Of a DNA stretch of 64,000 nucleotides, positions 44,401 through 52,562 are shown piece after piece. The position numbers were made by a program, and so were the translations under genes. The notes below the pieces were generated by a model. That model ran no database searches and was not told the origin of the DNA. It saw nothing but the letters and a program-made list of their open reading frames with translations. The DNA comes from Flavobacteriales bacterium (GTDB lineage Bacteria > Bacteroidota > Bacteroidia > Flavobacteriales_F > PHOS-HE28). How positions within the stretch are numbered: the first letter of the stretch is position 1; each line of letters starts with the position of its first letter. The stretch spans positions 513,001 to 577,000 of the forward strand of contig JADJQW010000003.1 in NCBI GenBank assembly GCA_016712535.1. Reading direction: 5' to 3'.

Positions 44401-44582
44401 AGCTTGCGCAGGTATTCCACGGCGCGTTCGCGCATCTCGCTGGCGGCCTTGTTGGTGAAGGTGAGCGCGAGCACTTGCCGATAGGCGGTGGTGCTGGCGG
44501 TGCCGAGGCAGAGCCCGAGGTAATGCTTCACGAGGGCGTGCGTCTTGCCCGCGCCGGCGCTGCTGCGGATCACCTTGAACAT
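41466..44582 (-). CDS. UvrD/RecB-family helicase with C-terminal PD-(D/E)XK nuclease (AddA-like)
   Basis: A 1038-residue SF1 helicase. Walker A is SSAGAGKTHALV at residues 7-18, motif II FLIDEFQDTSLLQWE, motif III GDAKQAIYRWRNGE, motif V IHKAKGLEFPVVIVP and motif VI LYVAFTRPKQRLY. The last 110 residues contain RPDRIVID and VLDIKTGA, the PD-(D/E)XK nuclease core of RecB/AddA. It should unwind and trim double-strand breaks. An AddB partner is not next to it in this window. ATG 44582 gives the canonical N-terminus MFKVIRSSAGAGKT. Confidence 0.9.
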   Translation of the reverse strand: MFKVIRSSAGAGKTHALVKHYLGLCLGTASTTAYRQVLALTFTNKAASEMRERAVEYLRKLSALDLAEGHMADVMQALEATSGATREEVARRADAVLRHMLHHYGDVAISTIDAFTRRVARPFARDLRLDQSLRMTTDTGWYHDRAVDALIAEAGTNEEVTRLLVQACEQLLEDNARWDPADRLRALIHELEKERSIKPLEALSRLDAHSAMRIAKELLDGMRAERERIRAAGKAALAVMESAGVPDDAWAEGTKGIPNYLRKIAGFDSEWINEGKSATKAIGKDALHSGKADAGDRSRIGSVADGLKSAFAHAQATLDSGQRRCFLLRAIRRELPTAFALHELSRHLEQLKHDDGVAFFSDLTRRVAEVVRDEPAPWILERVGERYLHFLIDEFQDTSLLQWECLLPLIDNALGKGGSAFIVGDAKQAIYRWRNGEAQLLTRFPALHGRDDGPLAAEREEAIRRNYVEGDRLVANRRSSATIVNFNNALFDALPAILPESLRNAYVAQEQAPFRTEEGLVNVQVLPPEVKGEEAEEAVAKHLVDSVKEALDDGFLPGDIAVLVRSKSVGARCVEALKVQGYQVSSPDGGKLAGSESAQLIIDLLHVLHRRDESAAARALQRMARINAPAGAATVDPFPESRKGIALERIDLWLREHGGPRLRTTLTALMEALASALGLDPALDGQLLALLDEAHDFGLQHGQDITAFLEHWERKGGERAAAASASRDSIQVMTIHKAKGLEFPVVIVPTTQMHSGGNNKERQWIDVSSEITELPYALIETGKPMSELGLPELVEEDGLKLLDELNLLYVAFTRPKQRLYALAKSDRADPVTKQLIAWLAPQQSADRFMSGGRSAPWHQAEDTMPEMLRPSVGNAAQDLPLRFEAPADWDPADPDPLRRFGNLVHDALSRVSVATDLPAALQAMLREDAVEDEEAAVLRERLEPLLRSAALAPWFKPGLTIRNEATIITADGHALRPDRIVIDGKAARVLDIKTGAPSQSHHDQVRGYMELLGALGFAQVEGALLYTRNGQVETVHPR

Positions 44583-44626
44583 GGCGGGGAAGATAGCCGT
44601 GGGCCTTTGCGCGCTATCCTCGATGG

Positions 44627-44995
44627 ATGAAGAACATGCTGAGACTGGAGGAGCTGGCGCAGTTCCTCGCGTGCGCTTACTATCTGATAGCCACGGACGC
44701 AACCTGGTGGGCTTACGCGTTGTTGCTGGTTGGGCCTGATATCGGTATGCTGGGCTACCTGTTGAACTCCAGTATCGGAGCGTTCACATACAACCTGCTG
44801 CATCATAAGGGCGTCGGCGTCGTGGTCTTGGCCACTGGCCTATTGCTTATGTCTGGCTGGGTCACCGCAGCCGGTGTCATCCTCTTCGGCCACGCCAGCA
44901 TGGACCGCATCTTCGGATACGGCCTCAAGTTCAACGACGATTTCCACCACACGCATCTGGGGTGGATCGGGAAGGGGCGTGGACCTTCAGCGTGA
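44627..44995 (+). CDS. DUF4260 membrane protein
   Basis: A 122-residue integral membrane protein with about three helices. DUF4260 hallmarks are WWAYALLLVGPDIGMLGYLL, a YNLLHH pair and the end GHASMDRIFGYGLKFNDDFHHTHLGWIGK. The conserved His and Asp residues hint at metal or lipid chemistry, but the function is unknown. It is divergent from the helicase gene and its end overlaps the convergent gene by nine bases. ATG 44636 is an alternative start. Confidence 0.88.
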   Translation: MKNMLRLEELAQFLACAYYLIATDATWWAYALLLVGPDIGMLGYLLNSSIGAFTYNLLHHKGVGVVVLATGLLLMSGWVTAAGVILFGHASMDRIFGYGLKFNDDFHHTHLGWIGKGRGPSA

Positions 44996-45523
44996 ACGCT
45001 CCTCTTCTGCTGCGGCCAGGCTATCGCAGCCGAGCGAGGCATCCATGAAGCGCAGCAAGGCGCGCATCTGCTCTCGTGCCTGATGCTTGCCCACTTGGGC
45101 CAACAGCCACAGGACCAGTCCGGCGGTCACCAGGATGGCCGCGCCGTAGAGGCCCCACGGCGATTCGTTCAGCCGCAATTGCGGATAGCCGATGGCCAGG
45201 CCGAAGGTGGCCAGCAGGCCCAGTGCGATATAGCCGCCCATGAACATCATCCACACGGTGGGCGCCGGTCCGATCATGCACCGCACCACGGTGAAGGTCT
45301 CCTGCCCGGGCTCCTGTTCCATCTCCAGGTCGATGTCCATCTGCGGTGTCCACAGCCGCTGGTGTTCGGGCGGGTATTGCAGGATCATGTGGGGGAGGTT
45401 GCCCTTGAGCCGGTAAGCAGCCGGATTCGCATCGCGCACCTGTGCGCGCAAGCGGTCGCGGATGGCATCGGGGTGCAGGGGCGTGCGGAACCGGAAGCGC
45501 GGTCGGAATCGGAGCTCGCTCAT
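44987..45523 (-). CDS. Hypothetical two-helix membrane protein
   Basis: A 178-residue protein with a basic N-terminus (MSELRFRPRFRFRT), a soluble beta-rich part (residues about 40-85, LWTPQMDIDLEMEQEP) and two helices near 88-110 and 122-142 (GAAILVTAGLVLWLLAQVG). No family recognised. The layout resembles a group of Bacteroidota proteins in which a GTP/HMG-like N-terminal region precedes two helices, but I cannot name it. Confidence 0.65.
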   Translation of the reverse strand: MSELRFRPRFRFRTPLHPDAIRDRLRAQVRDANPAAYRLKGNLPHMILQYPPEHQRLWTPQMDIDLEMEQEPGQETFTVVRCMIGPAPTVWMMFMGGYIALGLLATFGLAIGYPQLRLNESPWGLYGAAILVTAGLVLWLLAQVGKHQAREQMRALLRFMDASLGCDSLAAAEEERSR

Positions 45524-45579
45524 GGCCGGAAGATGCTCTCACGACTGAATCCCGGAGCTGATCGGCATCATCCGGGCTC

Positions 45580-45587
45580 TACCTTCG
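45580..45587 (+). promoter_or_regulatory. -7-like promoter element
   Basis: TACCTTCG lies 22 bases before the ATG at 45610 of the NqrM-like gene; one mismatch from TAnnTTTG. It favours that ATG over the in-frame TTG at 45604. Confidence 0.4.
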
Positions 45588-45609
45588 CGCCGGAACCGAG
45601 TCCTTGAGC

Positions 45610-45822
45610 ATGAGCACGGCCCTCATCACCATCCTGCTAGGCGTCAGTCTTCTTGCTCTGGCCTTCGCGGGCATCGCTGTGAAGATCTGGGCGAAGAAGG
45701 GAGGTGAGTTCGCCGGCACGTGCGCCAGCAACAATCCGCTGGTTCAGGCCGAAGGCGGCAGTTGCGGCTTCTGCGGTGCACGGCCGGAGGAGAAGTGCAA
45801 GCGCGAGGAGGTTGGGGGGTGA
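45610..45822 (+). CDS. Small four-cysteine membrane protein, NqrM-like (candidate Na+-NQR maturation factor)
   Basis: A 70-residue protein with one N-terminal helix (ITILLGVSLLALAFAGIAVKIW), a positive stop sequence KIWAKKGG and a short tail with four Cys: FAGTCASNN, GSCGFCGA and EKCKREE. NqrM (DUF539) of gammaproteobacteria also has one helix followed by four Cys and delivers iron to the NqrD/NqrE site. Sequence likeness to DUF539 is low, so the assignment rests on layout and on its place beside apbE and the nqr operon. Similar proteins are often labelled 'membrane or secreted protein' in Bacteroidota. Confidence 0.7.
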   Translation: MSTALITILLGVSLLALAFAGIAVKIWAKKGGEFAGTCASNNPLVQAEGGSCGFCGARPEEKCKREEVGG

Positions 45823-45869
45823 AGCTTCAAGCTTCAAGCTTTAAGCTTTAAGCTTCAATCTTCAAGCTG
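45821..45869. repeat. AAGCTT-type short tandem/palindromic repeat
   Basis: Five copies of AAGCTT spaced by C, T or A (GAAGCTTCAAGCTTCAAGCT...) fill the gap between the convergent NqrM-like and apbE stops. Each unit is palindromic, so the RNA of either strand can form stem-loops and may terminate both genes. Confidence 0.65.
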
Positions 45870-45875
45870 CCATGT

Positions 45876-46895
45876 TCACTTCGGCCACTCCTCCGTCATC
45901 CACACGGCATACCCGCCTTTCCCATCATCGCTGATCAGGTAGGCCTCTGCCTCGCGGTGCGCCATGAGCCATTCCTGCGCGGCGTCCGTGCCCATCACCA
46001 TCAGTGCGGTGCCGAGCGCATCGGCGGTGGCGCAATCGTCGGCGATCACGCTGGCGCTGAGCAGATCGTTCATCGCGGGCCTTCCGGAGCGCGGGTCGAT
46101 GGTGTGGCCGTAGCGCTTGCCGTTCAGCTCGACGTACTTGCGGTAGTTGCCGCTGGTGGCCAGGCTGCGGTCATTCAAGCGCACCACGGTCTGTTGCACG
46201 TGCGCATCGCCATCGATGGGCTTGTCGATCTGGATGGACCACGCTTCACCGCGATCATTCAGCCCGGAGGCGCGCACCTCGCCGCCTACTTCCACCATGA
46301 ACCGCTCGATGCCCCGCTGGCGAAGCAGCAGCGCGAGCATGTCGACGGTGTAGCCTTGCGCGATGCCGTTGGGGTCGAACTGCACGCACGGGGAGCTCTT
46401 GCGGAAGGTGAGCGCCGTTGATCCCGCTGTCCGTTCCCAGCTATCGGGGATGTAGATGCGCGGCATGCCCACGCATGGCATGAGGCTATCGACCGCAGCG
46501 GTGTCGAGGGCAGCACGGCCTTCCTTGCCCAGGCCCCATGCCCTCACCAGCGGCAGCACGGTAGGGTCGAAGGCGCCTTGCGTTCCGTTCCATTGCTGCT
46601 TCGAGAGCGCGAGCACCACTTGGAAATGGCGATCATCGGTGATGAAGCTATCCGCAGCAGCGTTGAATCGCGTCACCGTGCTGGTGCTGTCCCACAGGCT
46701 CAGGCTGCGATCGATCACGCGGAAGAGGCTATCCACGGGCATGGTGAGGTCGCGGCTCAGCGAGTCGAGGTAGGTGATGGTGAAGGTGGTGCCTTGCGCT
46801 TTGCCTTCGAGCCGGGTCCATCCGGGCTTCTTGGGGCCGCATGAACCTAGCGCGATTGCGAGTGCGATGCCGGCGATGGGGAAGGAGCGGATCAT
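45876..46895 (-). CDS. apbE: FAD:protein FMN transferase (ApbE), lipoprotein
   Basis: A 339-residue protein. The lipobox ALGSCGPK predicts an outer-leaflet, periplasm-facing lipoprotein. Family motifs are GTTFTITY, GAFDPTVLPLVRAWG, FDPNGIAQGYTVD, the VEVGGEVRASG loop, GHTIDPRSGRPA and ADALGTALMVMG. It attaches FMN by a phosphodiester bond to the Thr of NqrB and NqrC, the genes of which end a few kilobases upstream on the same strand. ATG 46895 is preferred to 46916 because it begins the signal peptide. Confidence 0.94.
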   Translation of the reverse strand: MIRSFPIAGIALAIALGSCGPKKPGWTRLEGKAQGTTFTITYLDSLSRDLTMPVDSLFRVIDRSLSLWDSTSTVTRFNAAADSFITDDRHFQVVLALSKQQWNGTQGAFDPTVLPLVRAWGLGKEGRAALDTAAVDSLMPCVGMPRIYIPDSWERTAGSTALTFRKSSPCVQFDPNGIAQGYTVDMLALLLRQRGIERFMVEVGGEVRASGLNDRGEAWSIQIDKPIDGDAHVQQTVVRLNDRSLATSGNYRKYVELNGKRYGHTIDPRSGRPAMNDLLSASVIADDCATADALGTALMVMGTDAAQEWLMAHREAEAYLISDDGKGGYAVWMTEEWPK

Positions 46896-46934
46896 CGGGG
46901 ATTCGTCGTTTGGCAAATCAAAGGGTCGGGATCC

Positions 46935-47846
46935 TCACAATTTCACGCTGAACGAGGCGAAGGGGATGCCGATGGAAACCACGCTGGAGATGTTCTCGCT
47001 GTTGAGCAGGCCGAAGTCGGCGCAGATGCGTGTGCCCATGACGCGCAGGCCGTAGGAGAGGAGGTAGGGCGATCGTGATCCCGGGATGGGCAGCACCCAG
47101 TTCTCGGAGATCAGGCCGATGCGTTTGCCGAAGCGCCATTGGCCGCCCACGGTGACCAGCGGATAGCGGGTGATCCATTGGAAGTCGAGCACCGACCAGC
47201 TGAGGCCTACGGTGAGGTTGCGGTCGGCATCGCCGAGCGTGGCCAAGCCGCCTAGGAAGCCGAGGTTCAAGCGCCGATCATTGGTGAACACCCAACCGCC
47301 GTAAGGCACGCTGAGGATATTGGCGCTCGCGGCCACATGGATGCCCTCGGCGATCGCTCCGCCGTACTTCGCCGAGCCGAAGTAGATGCCGCCGACCGAC
47401 GACTGGCTGAGCAAGGAGGTCTTCTCGAGGCCCGCGCTCACGGAGAGCCGCTTGGTGAGGCCCGCGCTGAGCGCATCGAATAGCAGGTACGTAGTGGTGA
47501 ATCGGATCTCGCGCGCTTTCATCGGGATCGCCGTTGGTCCGATGAGGTTGCGCGATGGGGCCGGCGCCTCGAACCAGTTCTTGCCGAAGCGGTTGTTGCC
47601 TTCGTTGTAACGCGTGGCCCGGGCGATGTCGCTGCGCGCGATGTCGTGCCGGCTGTAGGAGCCGCTGGCCACGTGGATGGAGTCGGCATCGGCGGCCACG
47701 ATGCGGCCGATCACGAGCGCTCCCTCCTTCAACTCGAAGCGGTACACGATGCTGCTGTCCTGAGCGAGCTGATCCACCGGCACGCTCTGGCATGCGGCGC
47801 TGAGCGCTAGGCACAGGGCGGTGAAGAGGAGTGCGCAGCGCAGCAT
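46935..47846 (-). CDS. Predicted outer-membrane beta-barrel protein of the nqr region
   Basis: A 303-residue exported protein. The signal peptide starts MLRCALLFTALCLALSAAC; the following FELKEGALVIGRIVAADADS resembles a small beta domain, and from about residue 115 short amphipathic strands rich in Gly and aromatics run to a C-terminal FASFSVKL typical of barrels. No family recognised. It lies between nqrF and apbE on the same strand but has its own -7-like box at 47871-47878, which decides the ATG at 47846 rather than 47924. Confidence 0.65.
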   Translation of the reverse strand: MLRCALLFTALCLALSAACQSVPVDQLAQDSSIVYRFELKEGALVIGRIVAADADSIHVASGSYSRHDIARSDIARATRYNEGNNRFGKNWFEAPAPSRNLIGPTAIPMKAREIRFTTTYLLFDALSAGLTKRLSVSAGLEKTSLLSQSSVGGIYFGSAKYGGAIAEGIHVAASANILSVPYGGWVFTNDRRLNLGFLGGLATLGDADRNLTVGLSWSVLDFQWITRYPLVTVGGQWRFGKRIGLISENWVLPIPGSRSPYLLSYGLRVMGTRICADFGLLNSENISSVVSIGIPFASFSVKL

Positions 47847-47870
47847 CCGGCGGATGTTGTCTCGGAGGCG

Positions 47871-47878
47871 TGAAAGTA
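47871..47878 (-). promoter_or_regulatory. -7-like promoter element
   Basis: TACTTTCA on the minus strand, 24 bases upstream of the ATG at 47846. No TTG at -33. Confidence 0.4.
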
Positions 47879-47940
47879 GGCGCAGGAAGCAGAGCAGCCG
47901 GACCATCCGGCCCGGCTGCTGCATGCATTGCGGATATGCG

Positions 47941-49248
47941 TTATCCGCCGAAGTCGTCGAAGCTCACGTTCTCCTTGGGCACGCCCCAGTCGTCCACCAT
48001 CTTCAGCACTGCGGCGTTCATCATGGGCGGTCCGCAGAAGTAGAACTCGATGTCCTCGGGCGCTTCGTGCTTCTTCAGGTACTGGTCGATCACGGCCTGG
48101 TGCACGAAGCCTGTGAAGCCATCGCCCTCGGGGTCGTTCACATCCTTCTTCACTTTCCAATTGTCGTCGGGATGCGGCTCGCTGAGCACCACGAAGAACT
48201 TGAAGTTCGGGAACTCGCGCGCGATGCTGTTGAAGTGCTCCAGATAGAAGAGCTCACGCTTGCTCCGGCCGCCGTACCAGTACGTCACCTTGCGGCCGCT
48301 CTTCAGCGTGTGGAAGAGGTGGAAGAGGTGCGAGCGCATGGGGGCCATGCCGGCGCCGCCGCCGATGTAGAGCATCTCAGCACCGGTCTCCTTGATGAAG
48401 AACTCGCCGTAGGGGCCGCTGATGGTGACCTTGTCGCCGGGCTTGCAATTGAACACGTAGCTCGAGCAGATACCTGGATTCACGTCCATCCAGCCATTCT
48501 TCGCGCGGTCCCAGGGCGGCGTGGCGATGCGGATGTTGAGCATCACGATGTTGCCTTCGGCCGGGTGGTTGGCCATGGAGTAGGCGCGGAAGATGGGCTC
48601 GGGGTTCTTCATCTTCAGGTCCCAGAGCTTGTACTTGTCCCACTCGGGCTTGAAGTCCTGCGGATCGCGGCCCAGCGCCACCAGTTCGGGGTGGGCGGTG
48701 ATATCCATGTCCTTGAAGTCCACTTCGCAGGGCGGCACATCGATCTGGATGTATCCGCCGGCCTCGAAGTGCAGGTGCTCGCCGGGCGGCAGCTTCACCA
48801 CGAATTCCTTGATGAAGCTGGCCACGTTGTAGTTGCTCACCACCTCGCACTCCCACTTCTTGATGCCGAAGATCTCCTCGGGCACCTTGATGTCCATGTC
48901 CTGCTTCACCTTCACCTGGCAGCCCAGGCGCCATTTCTCGGCGATGGCCTTGCGGCTGAAGTAGGGCGCCTCGGTGGGCAGGATCTCGCCGCCGCCTTCC
49001 AGCACCTGGCACTTGCACATGGCGCAGGTGCCGCCGCCGCCGCAGGCGCTGGGCAGGAAGATCTTCTGCTCGCTTAGGGTGCTCAGCAGGGTGCTGCCGG
49101 CCGCGACCTCTACGGTCTTCTCGCCGTTGATGCGGATCTTGACCAGGCCGCTCGCCGTCAGCTTGGTCTTCGCGTAGAGCAGGATGCCCGTGAGCGCGAG
49201 CGTGACGATGAGGAAGACCGCGAGGGTGATGAGGATGGTGCTGCCCAT
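47941..49248 (-). CDS. nqrF: Na+-translocating NADH:quinone reductase subunit F
   Basis: A 435-residue subunit that takes electrons from NADH. It has an N-terminal membrane helix ([20 protein letters not shown]), a 2Fe-2S ferredoxin domain with [13 protein letters not shown] and a fourth Cys in RLGCQVKV, the FAD motif RAYSMANHP and the NADH motif [13 protein letters not shown], and it ends FDDFGG as NqrF does. Three bases separate it from nqrE. It is the last nqr gene of the operon. Confidence 0.95.
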   Translation of the reverse strand: MGSTILITLAVFLIVTLALTGILLYAKTKLTASGLVKIRINGEKTVEVAAGSTLLSTLSEQKIFLPSACGGGGTCAMCKCQVLEGGGEILPTEAPYFSRKAIAEKWRLGCQVKVKQDMDIKVPEEIFGIKKWECEVVSNYNVASFIKEFVVKLPPGEHLHFEAGGYIQIDVPPCEVDFKDMDITAHPELVALGRDPQDFKPEWDKYKLWDLKMKNPEPIFRAYSMANHPAEGNIVMLNIRIATPPWDRAKNGWMDVNPGICSSYVFNCKPGDKVTISGPYGEFFIKETGAEMLYIGGGAGMAPMRSHLFHLFHTLKSGRKVTYWYGGRSKRELFYLEHFNSIAREFPNFKFFVVLSEPHPDDNWKVKKDVNDPEGDGFTGFVHQAVIDQYLKKHEAPEDIEFYFCGPPMMNAAVLKMVDDWGVPKENVSFDDFGG

Positions 49249-49251
49249 TGG

Positions 49252-49866
49252 TCAGATCTTGATGCCCATGAAGGCCATGAAGGCAATGCCCATGAGGCCG
49301 GTGAGGATGAAGGTGATGCCCAGTCCGCGGAGCGGCTTGGGGATGTCGCTGTAGCGGAGCTTCTCACGGATGGCGGCGATGGCGACGATGGCCAGGAACC
49401 AGCCGACCCCGCTTCCAACGGCGAAGCTGCTCGCCTCGGCGATGGTGCTGTACTGGCGCTCCTGCATGAAGAGCGCGCCACCGAGGATGGAGCAGTTCAC
49501 CGCGATCAGCGGCAGGAAGATGCCGAGCGCGCCGTAGAGCGCGGGCGCGAACTTCTCCACGATCATCTCCACGAGCTGCACGATGGCGGCCACCACGGCG
49601 ATGAACATGATGAAGGCGAGGAAGCTGAGGTCCACATCGGCGAAGCCAGCGCCCAGCCAGCTCAGCGCCCCTTGCTTGAGCACGTAGTTCTCGAGCAGGT
49701 AGTTCACGGGCACGGTGACGCCCAGCACGAAGATCACCGCGGCTCCCAGGCCCACGGCCGTCTTCACGGTCTTGCTCACCGCCAGGTACGAGCACATGCC
49801 CAGGAAGTAGGCGAAGATCATGTTGTCGATGAAGATCGCCTTGACGAAGATGTTGACCAGGTTCAT
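49252..49866 (-). CDS. nqrE: Na+-translocating NADH:quinone reductase subunit E
   Basis: A 204-residue integral membrane subunit with six helices. Conserved pieces are [20 protein letters not shown] and [17 protein letters not shown]; the two Cys (in GMCSYL and VNCSIL) are those that, with NqrD, hold the membrane iron-sulfur centre. Confidence 0.95.
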   Translation of the reverse strand: MNLVNIFVKAIFIDNMIFAYFLGMCSYLAVSKTVKTAVGLGAAVIFVLGVTVPVNYLLENYVLKQGALSWLGAGFADVDLSFLAFIMFIAVVAAIVQLVEMIVEKFAPALYGALGIFLPLIAVNCSILGGALFMQERQYSTIAEASSFAVGSGVGWFLAIVAIAAIREKLRYSDIPKPLRGLGITFILTGLMGIAFMAFMGIKI

Positions 49867-49878
49867 GGCGGTACGGTG

Positions 49879-50556
49879 TTACTGCTCGATGAGCTTGGTG
49901 TTACGCGAGCGCTGTATCCAGATGATGATCCCGACCAGCACGAGCGCCATGGGCGGCAGGATCATCATGTTGTTATTGAAATAGCCGCCCCCGTTCGCGG
50001 CGTACACGCTCTCGGGGATCAAACGGATGCCCATCCACGACCCGTTGCCGGTGATCTCGCGCACCGTGGCCACAGCCACCAGGATCCACGCATAGCCCAA
50101 GGAGTTGCCCAGTCCGTCGAGCGCGCTGGGCCACACCTTGTTGCCCATGGCGAAGGCCTCGTACCGGCCCATGAGGATGCAATTGGTGATGATCAGGCCC
50201 ACGTACACGCCCACCTGCTTGCTCACATCATACACGTATGCCTTCAGCACGATGTCCACGAGCGTGACCAGGCCGGCGGCGATCACCAGCTGGGCGATGA
50301 TGCGGATCCGGCCGGGGATCAGGTTGCGCAGGGCGCTGATCACCATGTTGCCCACCACCACCACGGCCAGCACGCTCAGGCTCATCACCACGGCGTTCTG
50401 CACCTTCACGGTGATGGCCAGCGCGCTGCAGATGCCCAGCACCTGCACGGTGATGGGGTTGTTATCGTTCAGCGGGTCCGTGATGAGCTTGCGGTTCTTC
50501 TTGCTGAAGAGGCCTTCGGCAGGCTTTGCTGCAGGAGCTGCGGTGGCGGTGCTCAT
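49879..50556 (-). CDS. nqrD: Na+-translocating NADH:quinone reductase subunit D
   Basis: A 225-residue six-helix subunit paralogous to NqrE. The paired Cys are in VLGICSALAIT and LIITNCILMGRYEAFAM. It overlaps the nqrC stop by four bases. The N-terminal 20 residues (MSTATAAPAAKPAEG) are a soluble Ala/Pro-rich extension. Confidence 0.95.
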   Translation of the reverse strand: MSTATAAPAAKPAEGLFSKKNRKLITDPLNDNNPITVQVLGICSALAITVKVQNAVVMSLSVLAVVVVGNMVISALRNLIPGRIRIIAQLVIAAGLVTLVDIVLKAYVYDVSKQVGVYVGLIITNCILMGRYEAFAMGNKVWPSALDGLGNSLGYAWILVAVATVREITGNGSWMGIRLIPESVYAANGGGYFNNNMMILPPMALVLVGIIIWIQRSRNTKLIEQ

Positions 50557-51356
50557 GGGTTCACAAGGCTGGTAGAAGTGGAATCGGTCGCGAGGCTGTC
50601 GGTCGGCACGGCTTCGGTAACGGGCGGTGCAGGAGGCGCCACCACGGATTTGAGGTACTTGTCATACACGGCGAGGGTGCGCATCAGCATCTCATTCACG
50701 CCATCGCTGGTGATGGTGCCGCCGCTGATGCCATCGACCCCGTGCGGGTCAGTGGTCCCTGAGCCTCCCTTGTAGACCTTGATGCCCGTGTAGCTGCCAT
50801 CCTCTTCGGTGATGGTCTTGCCCGGGAACTGGTCAATGAACACCGGCGTGGCGATCTCGGCGCCCAGTCCCGGGGTCTCGCCCTTGTGGTCGAAAGTGCT
50901 GCCGTAGATGGTGCGACCATCTTTCTCCACGCTGACGTAGCCCCAGACCGGGCCCCACAGCCCGGTGCCTACCATGGGCAGCACGAAGAGCTCCTTTCCA
51001 TCCGTATTGGCCTTGTACACCGGGTACATCATATCCTCGGCTTTGCCCACTCCGGCTTTCCAGTCCTTGTACTGCTTCAGCACATCGAGGCTGAACGCAT
51101 CGCCTTCTGCAGGCGCTCCGTTCGCATCCACGAGAAAGGTCTCCTTCACGAGCTCATCGTACTTGGCCGGGGCCGCATCGCGGTCAACCTTCACCTTGAT
51201 GCTGGCGAGGATGTTCTGCATCTTCTCGCGGCGGATGTTCTCATCGTAGGCGGGCTTCAGCGCAAGGAAGGTCACCGCCAGCAGGGTGCCCACCACCACC
51301 ACCATCACGGTGGCGAAGATGAAGGTGAACGAATTGCTGTTCTTGTCGAAGGCCAT
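50553..51356 (-). CDS. nqrC: Na+-translocating NADH:quinone reductase subunit C
   Basis: A 267-residue periplasm-facing subunit with one N-terminal helix (residues about 11-32). The covalent FMN site should be Thr214 in DGISGGTIT; the usual motif is SGAT, and here Ala is Gly. The YPVYKANTDGKE and GETPGLGAEI segments are typical. A C-terminal Thr/Ser/Pro tail of about 25 residues is extra. Confidence 0.94.
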   Translation of the reverse strand: MAFDKNSNSFTFIFATVMVVVVGTLLAVTFLALKPAYDENIRREKMQNILASIKVKVDRDAAPAKYDELVKETFLVDANGAPAEGDAFSLDVLKQYKDWKAGVGKAEDMMYPVYKANTDGKELFVLPMVGTGLWGPVWGYVSVEKDGRTIYGSTFDHKGETPGLGAEIATPVFIDQFPGKTITEEDGSYTGIKVYKGGSGTTDPHGVDGISGGTITSDGVNEMLMRTLAVYDKYLKSVVAPPAPPVTEAVPTDSLATDSTSTSLVNP

Positions 51357-51365
51357 GGCGTTCGG

Positions 51366-52553
51366 TTAGGCGGTTTGCAGCGCAGCACGCTTCAGGCGGC
51401 GCTTGATGTTGGCCTGCACAACATAGTGGTCGATCAGCGGGGCCATCACGTTCATGAAGAGGATGGCCAGCATCATGCCCTCGGGGTAGGCGGGGTTCAC
51501 CACGCGGATGAGGATGGCCATGGCACCGATGAGGAAGCCATAGATCCATTTCCCGGTATCGGTCTGAGCCGCAGTGACCGGATCGGTGGCCATGAAGACC
51601 GTCCCGAACATGAAGCTGCCGAGCATGAGCTGATGGAGAATGGGGATCTGCATGTACGCGTTGCCGATCTGCGGGCCCACCCAATTGAAGAGTGCTGCCA
51701 TGGCCGAGCCGCCCAGCACGGTGGCCAGCATGATGCGCCAGCTGCCGATGCCGGTGATGATGAGGATGGCCGCGCCGATCAGGCAGGCGAATGCGCTGGT
51801 CTCGCCGATGCTGCCGGCCTCGAAGCCCCAGAACGACTGCATCATGGGCGTCACCTTATCGATGGCGCCGCTGGCTGCATGGCCCAATGAAGTAGCGCCG
51901 CTGAAACCGTCGACCACCTTCTGGCCTTCTTCCACGCTGGTGCTCACCCACACCTTGTCGCCGCTCATCATGGTGGGGTAGGCGAAGAAGAGGAAGGCCC
52001 GCGCGGTGAGGGCCACGTTCACGACGTTCATGCCGGTGCCGCCGAACACCTCCTTGCCTATCACCACCGCGAAGGCAGCGCCCACGGCCACCATCCACAG
52101 CGGGGTGTCCACAGGCATCACCAAAGGGATGAGCATGCCGCTCACGAGATAGCCTTCTTGGATGGGATGCCCCTTGATGCTGGTGAAGAGGAACTCGATG
52201 CCAAGGCCCACGCCGTAGCTCACCACCACGATGGGCAGCACCTTGATCGCGCCGAAGAGGAACTTGTCCCAGAAGCCATCGCCGAGCTCCATGAACTGCC
52301 CGAGCGCCAGGTAATGCTGATGGCCCACGTTCCACATGCCGAAGAGCAGGCAGGGGATCATGGCCGTGATCACGATGCTCATGGTCCGCTTCAGGTCGAT
52401 GCCGTCGCGGATGTGCGCCCCGCGCTCGGTGGCGTGACCGGGGGTGAAGAGGAAGGTCTCCAGGCCGTCGAAGACCCAGTGCAGCTTCTCGAGCTTGCCG
52501 CCCTTTGCGAAGGTGGGCTTTACCTTATCGACGAGGTTCCGCAGCGCTTTCAT
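51366..52553 (-). CDS. nqrB: Na+-translocating NADH:quinone reductase subunit B
   Basis: A 395-residue membrane subunit, the main Na+ channel. The covalent FMN site is Thr221 in DGFSGATSLG. Riboflavin/ubiquinone site signature GVGLGIEFLF and FGGTGMNVVNVAL are present, with about nine or ten helices. It lies nine bases after nqrA and nine bases before nqrC. Confidence 0.95.
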   Translation of the reverse strand: MKALRNLVDKVKPTFAKGGKLEKLHWVFDGLETFLFTPGHATERGAHIRDGIDLKRTMSIVITAMIPCLLFGMWNVGHQHYLALGQFMELGDGFWDKFLFGAIKVLPIVVVSYGVGLGIEFLFTSIKGHPIQEGYLVSGMLIPLVMPVDTPLWMVAVGAAFAVVIGKEVFGGTGMNVVNVALTARAFLFFAYPTMMSGDKVWVSTSVEEGQKVVDGFSGATSLGHAASGAIDKVTPMMQSFWGFEAGSIGETSAFACLIGAAILIITGIGSWRIMLATVLGGSAMAALFNWVGPQIGNAYMQIPILHQLMLGSFMFGTVFMATDPVTAAQTDTGKWIYGFLIGAMAILIRVVNPAYPEGMMLAILFMNVMAPLIDHYVVQANIKRRLKRAALQTA

Positions 52554-52562
52554 GCCGATCGC

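Noticed and set aside
45821..45869. Possible CRISPR array
   Set aside because: Units are about nine bases with no spacers; a simple palindromic repeat. No cas genes in the window.
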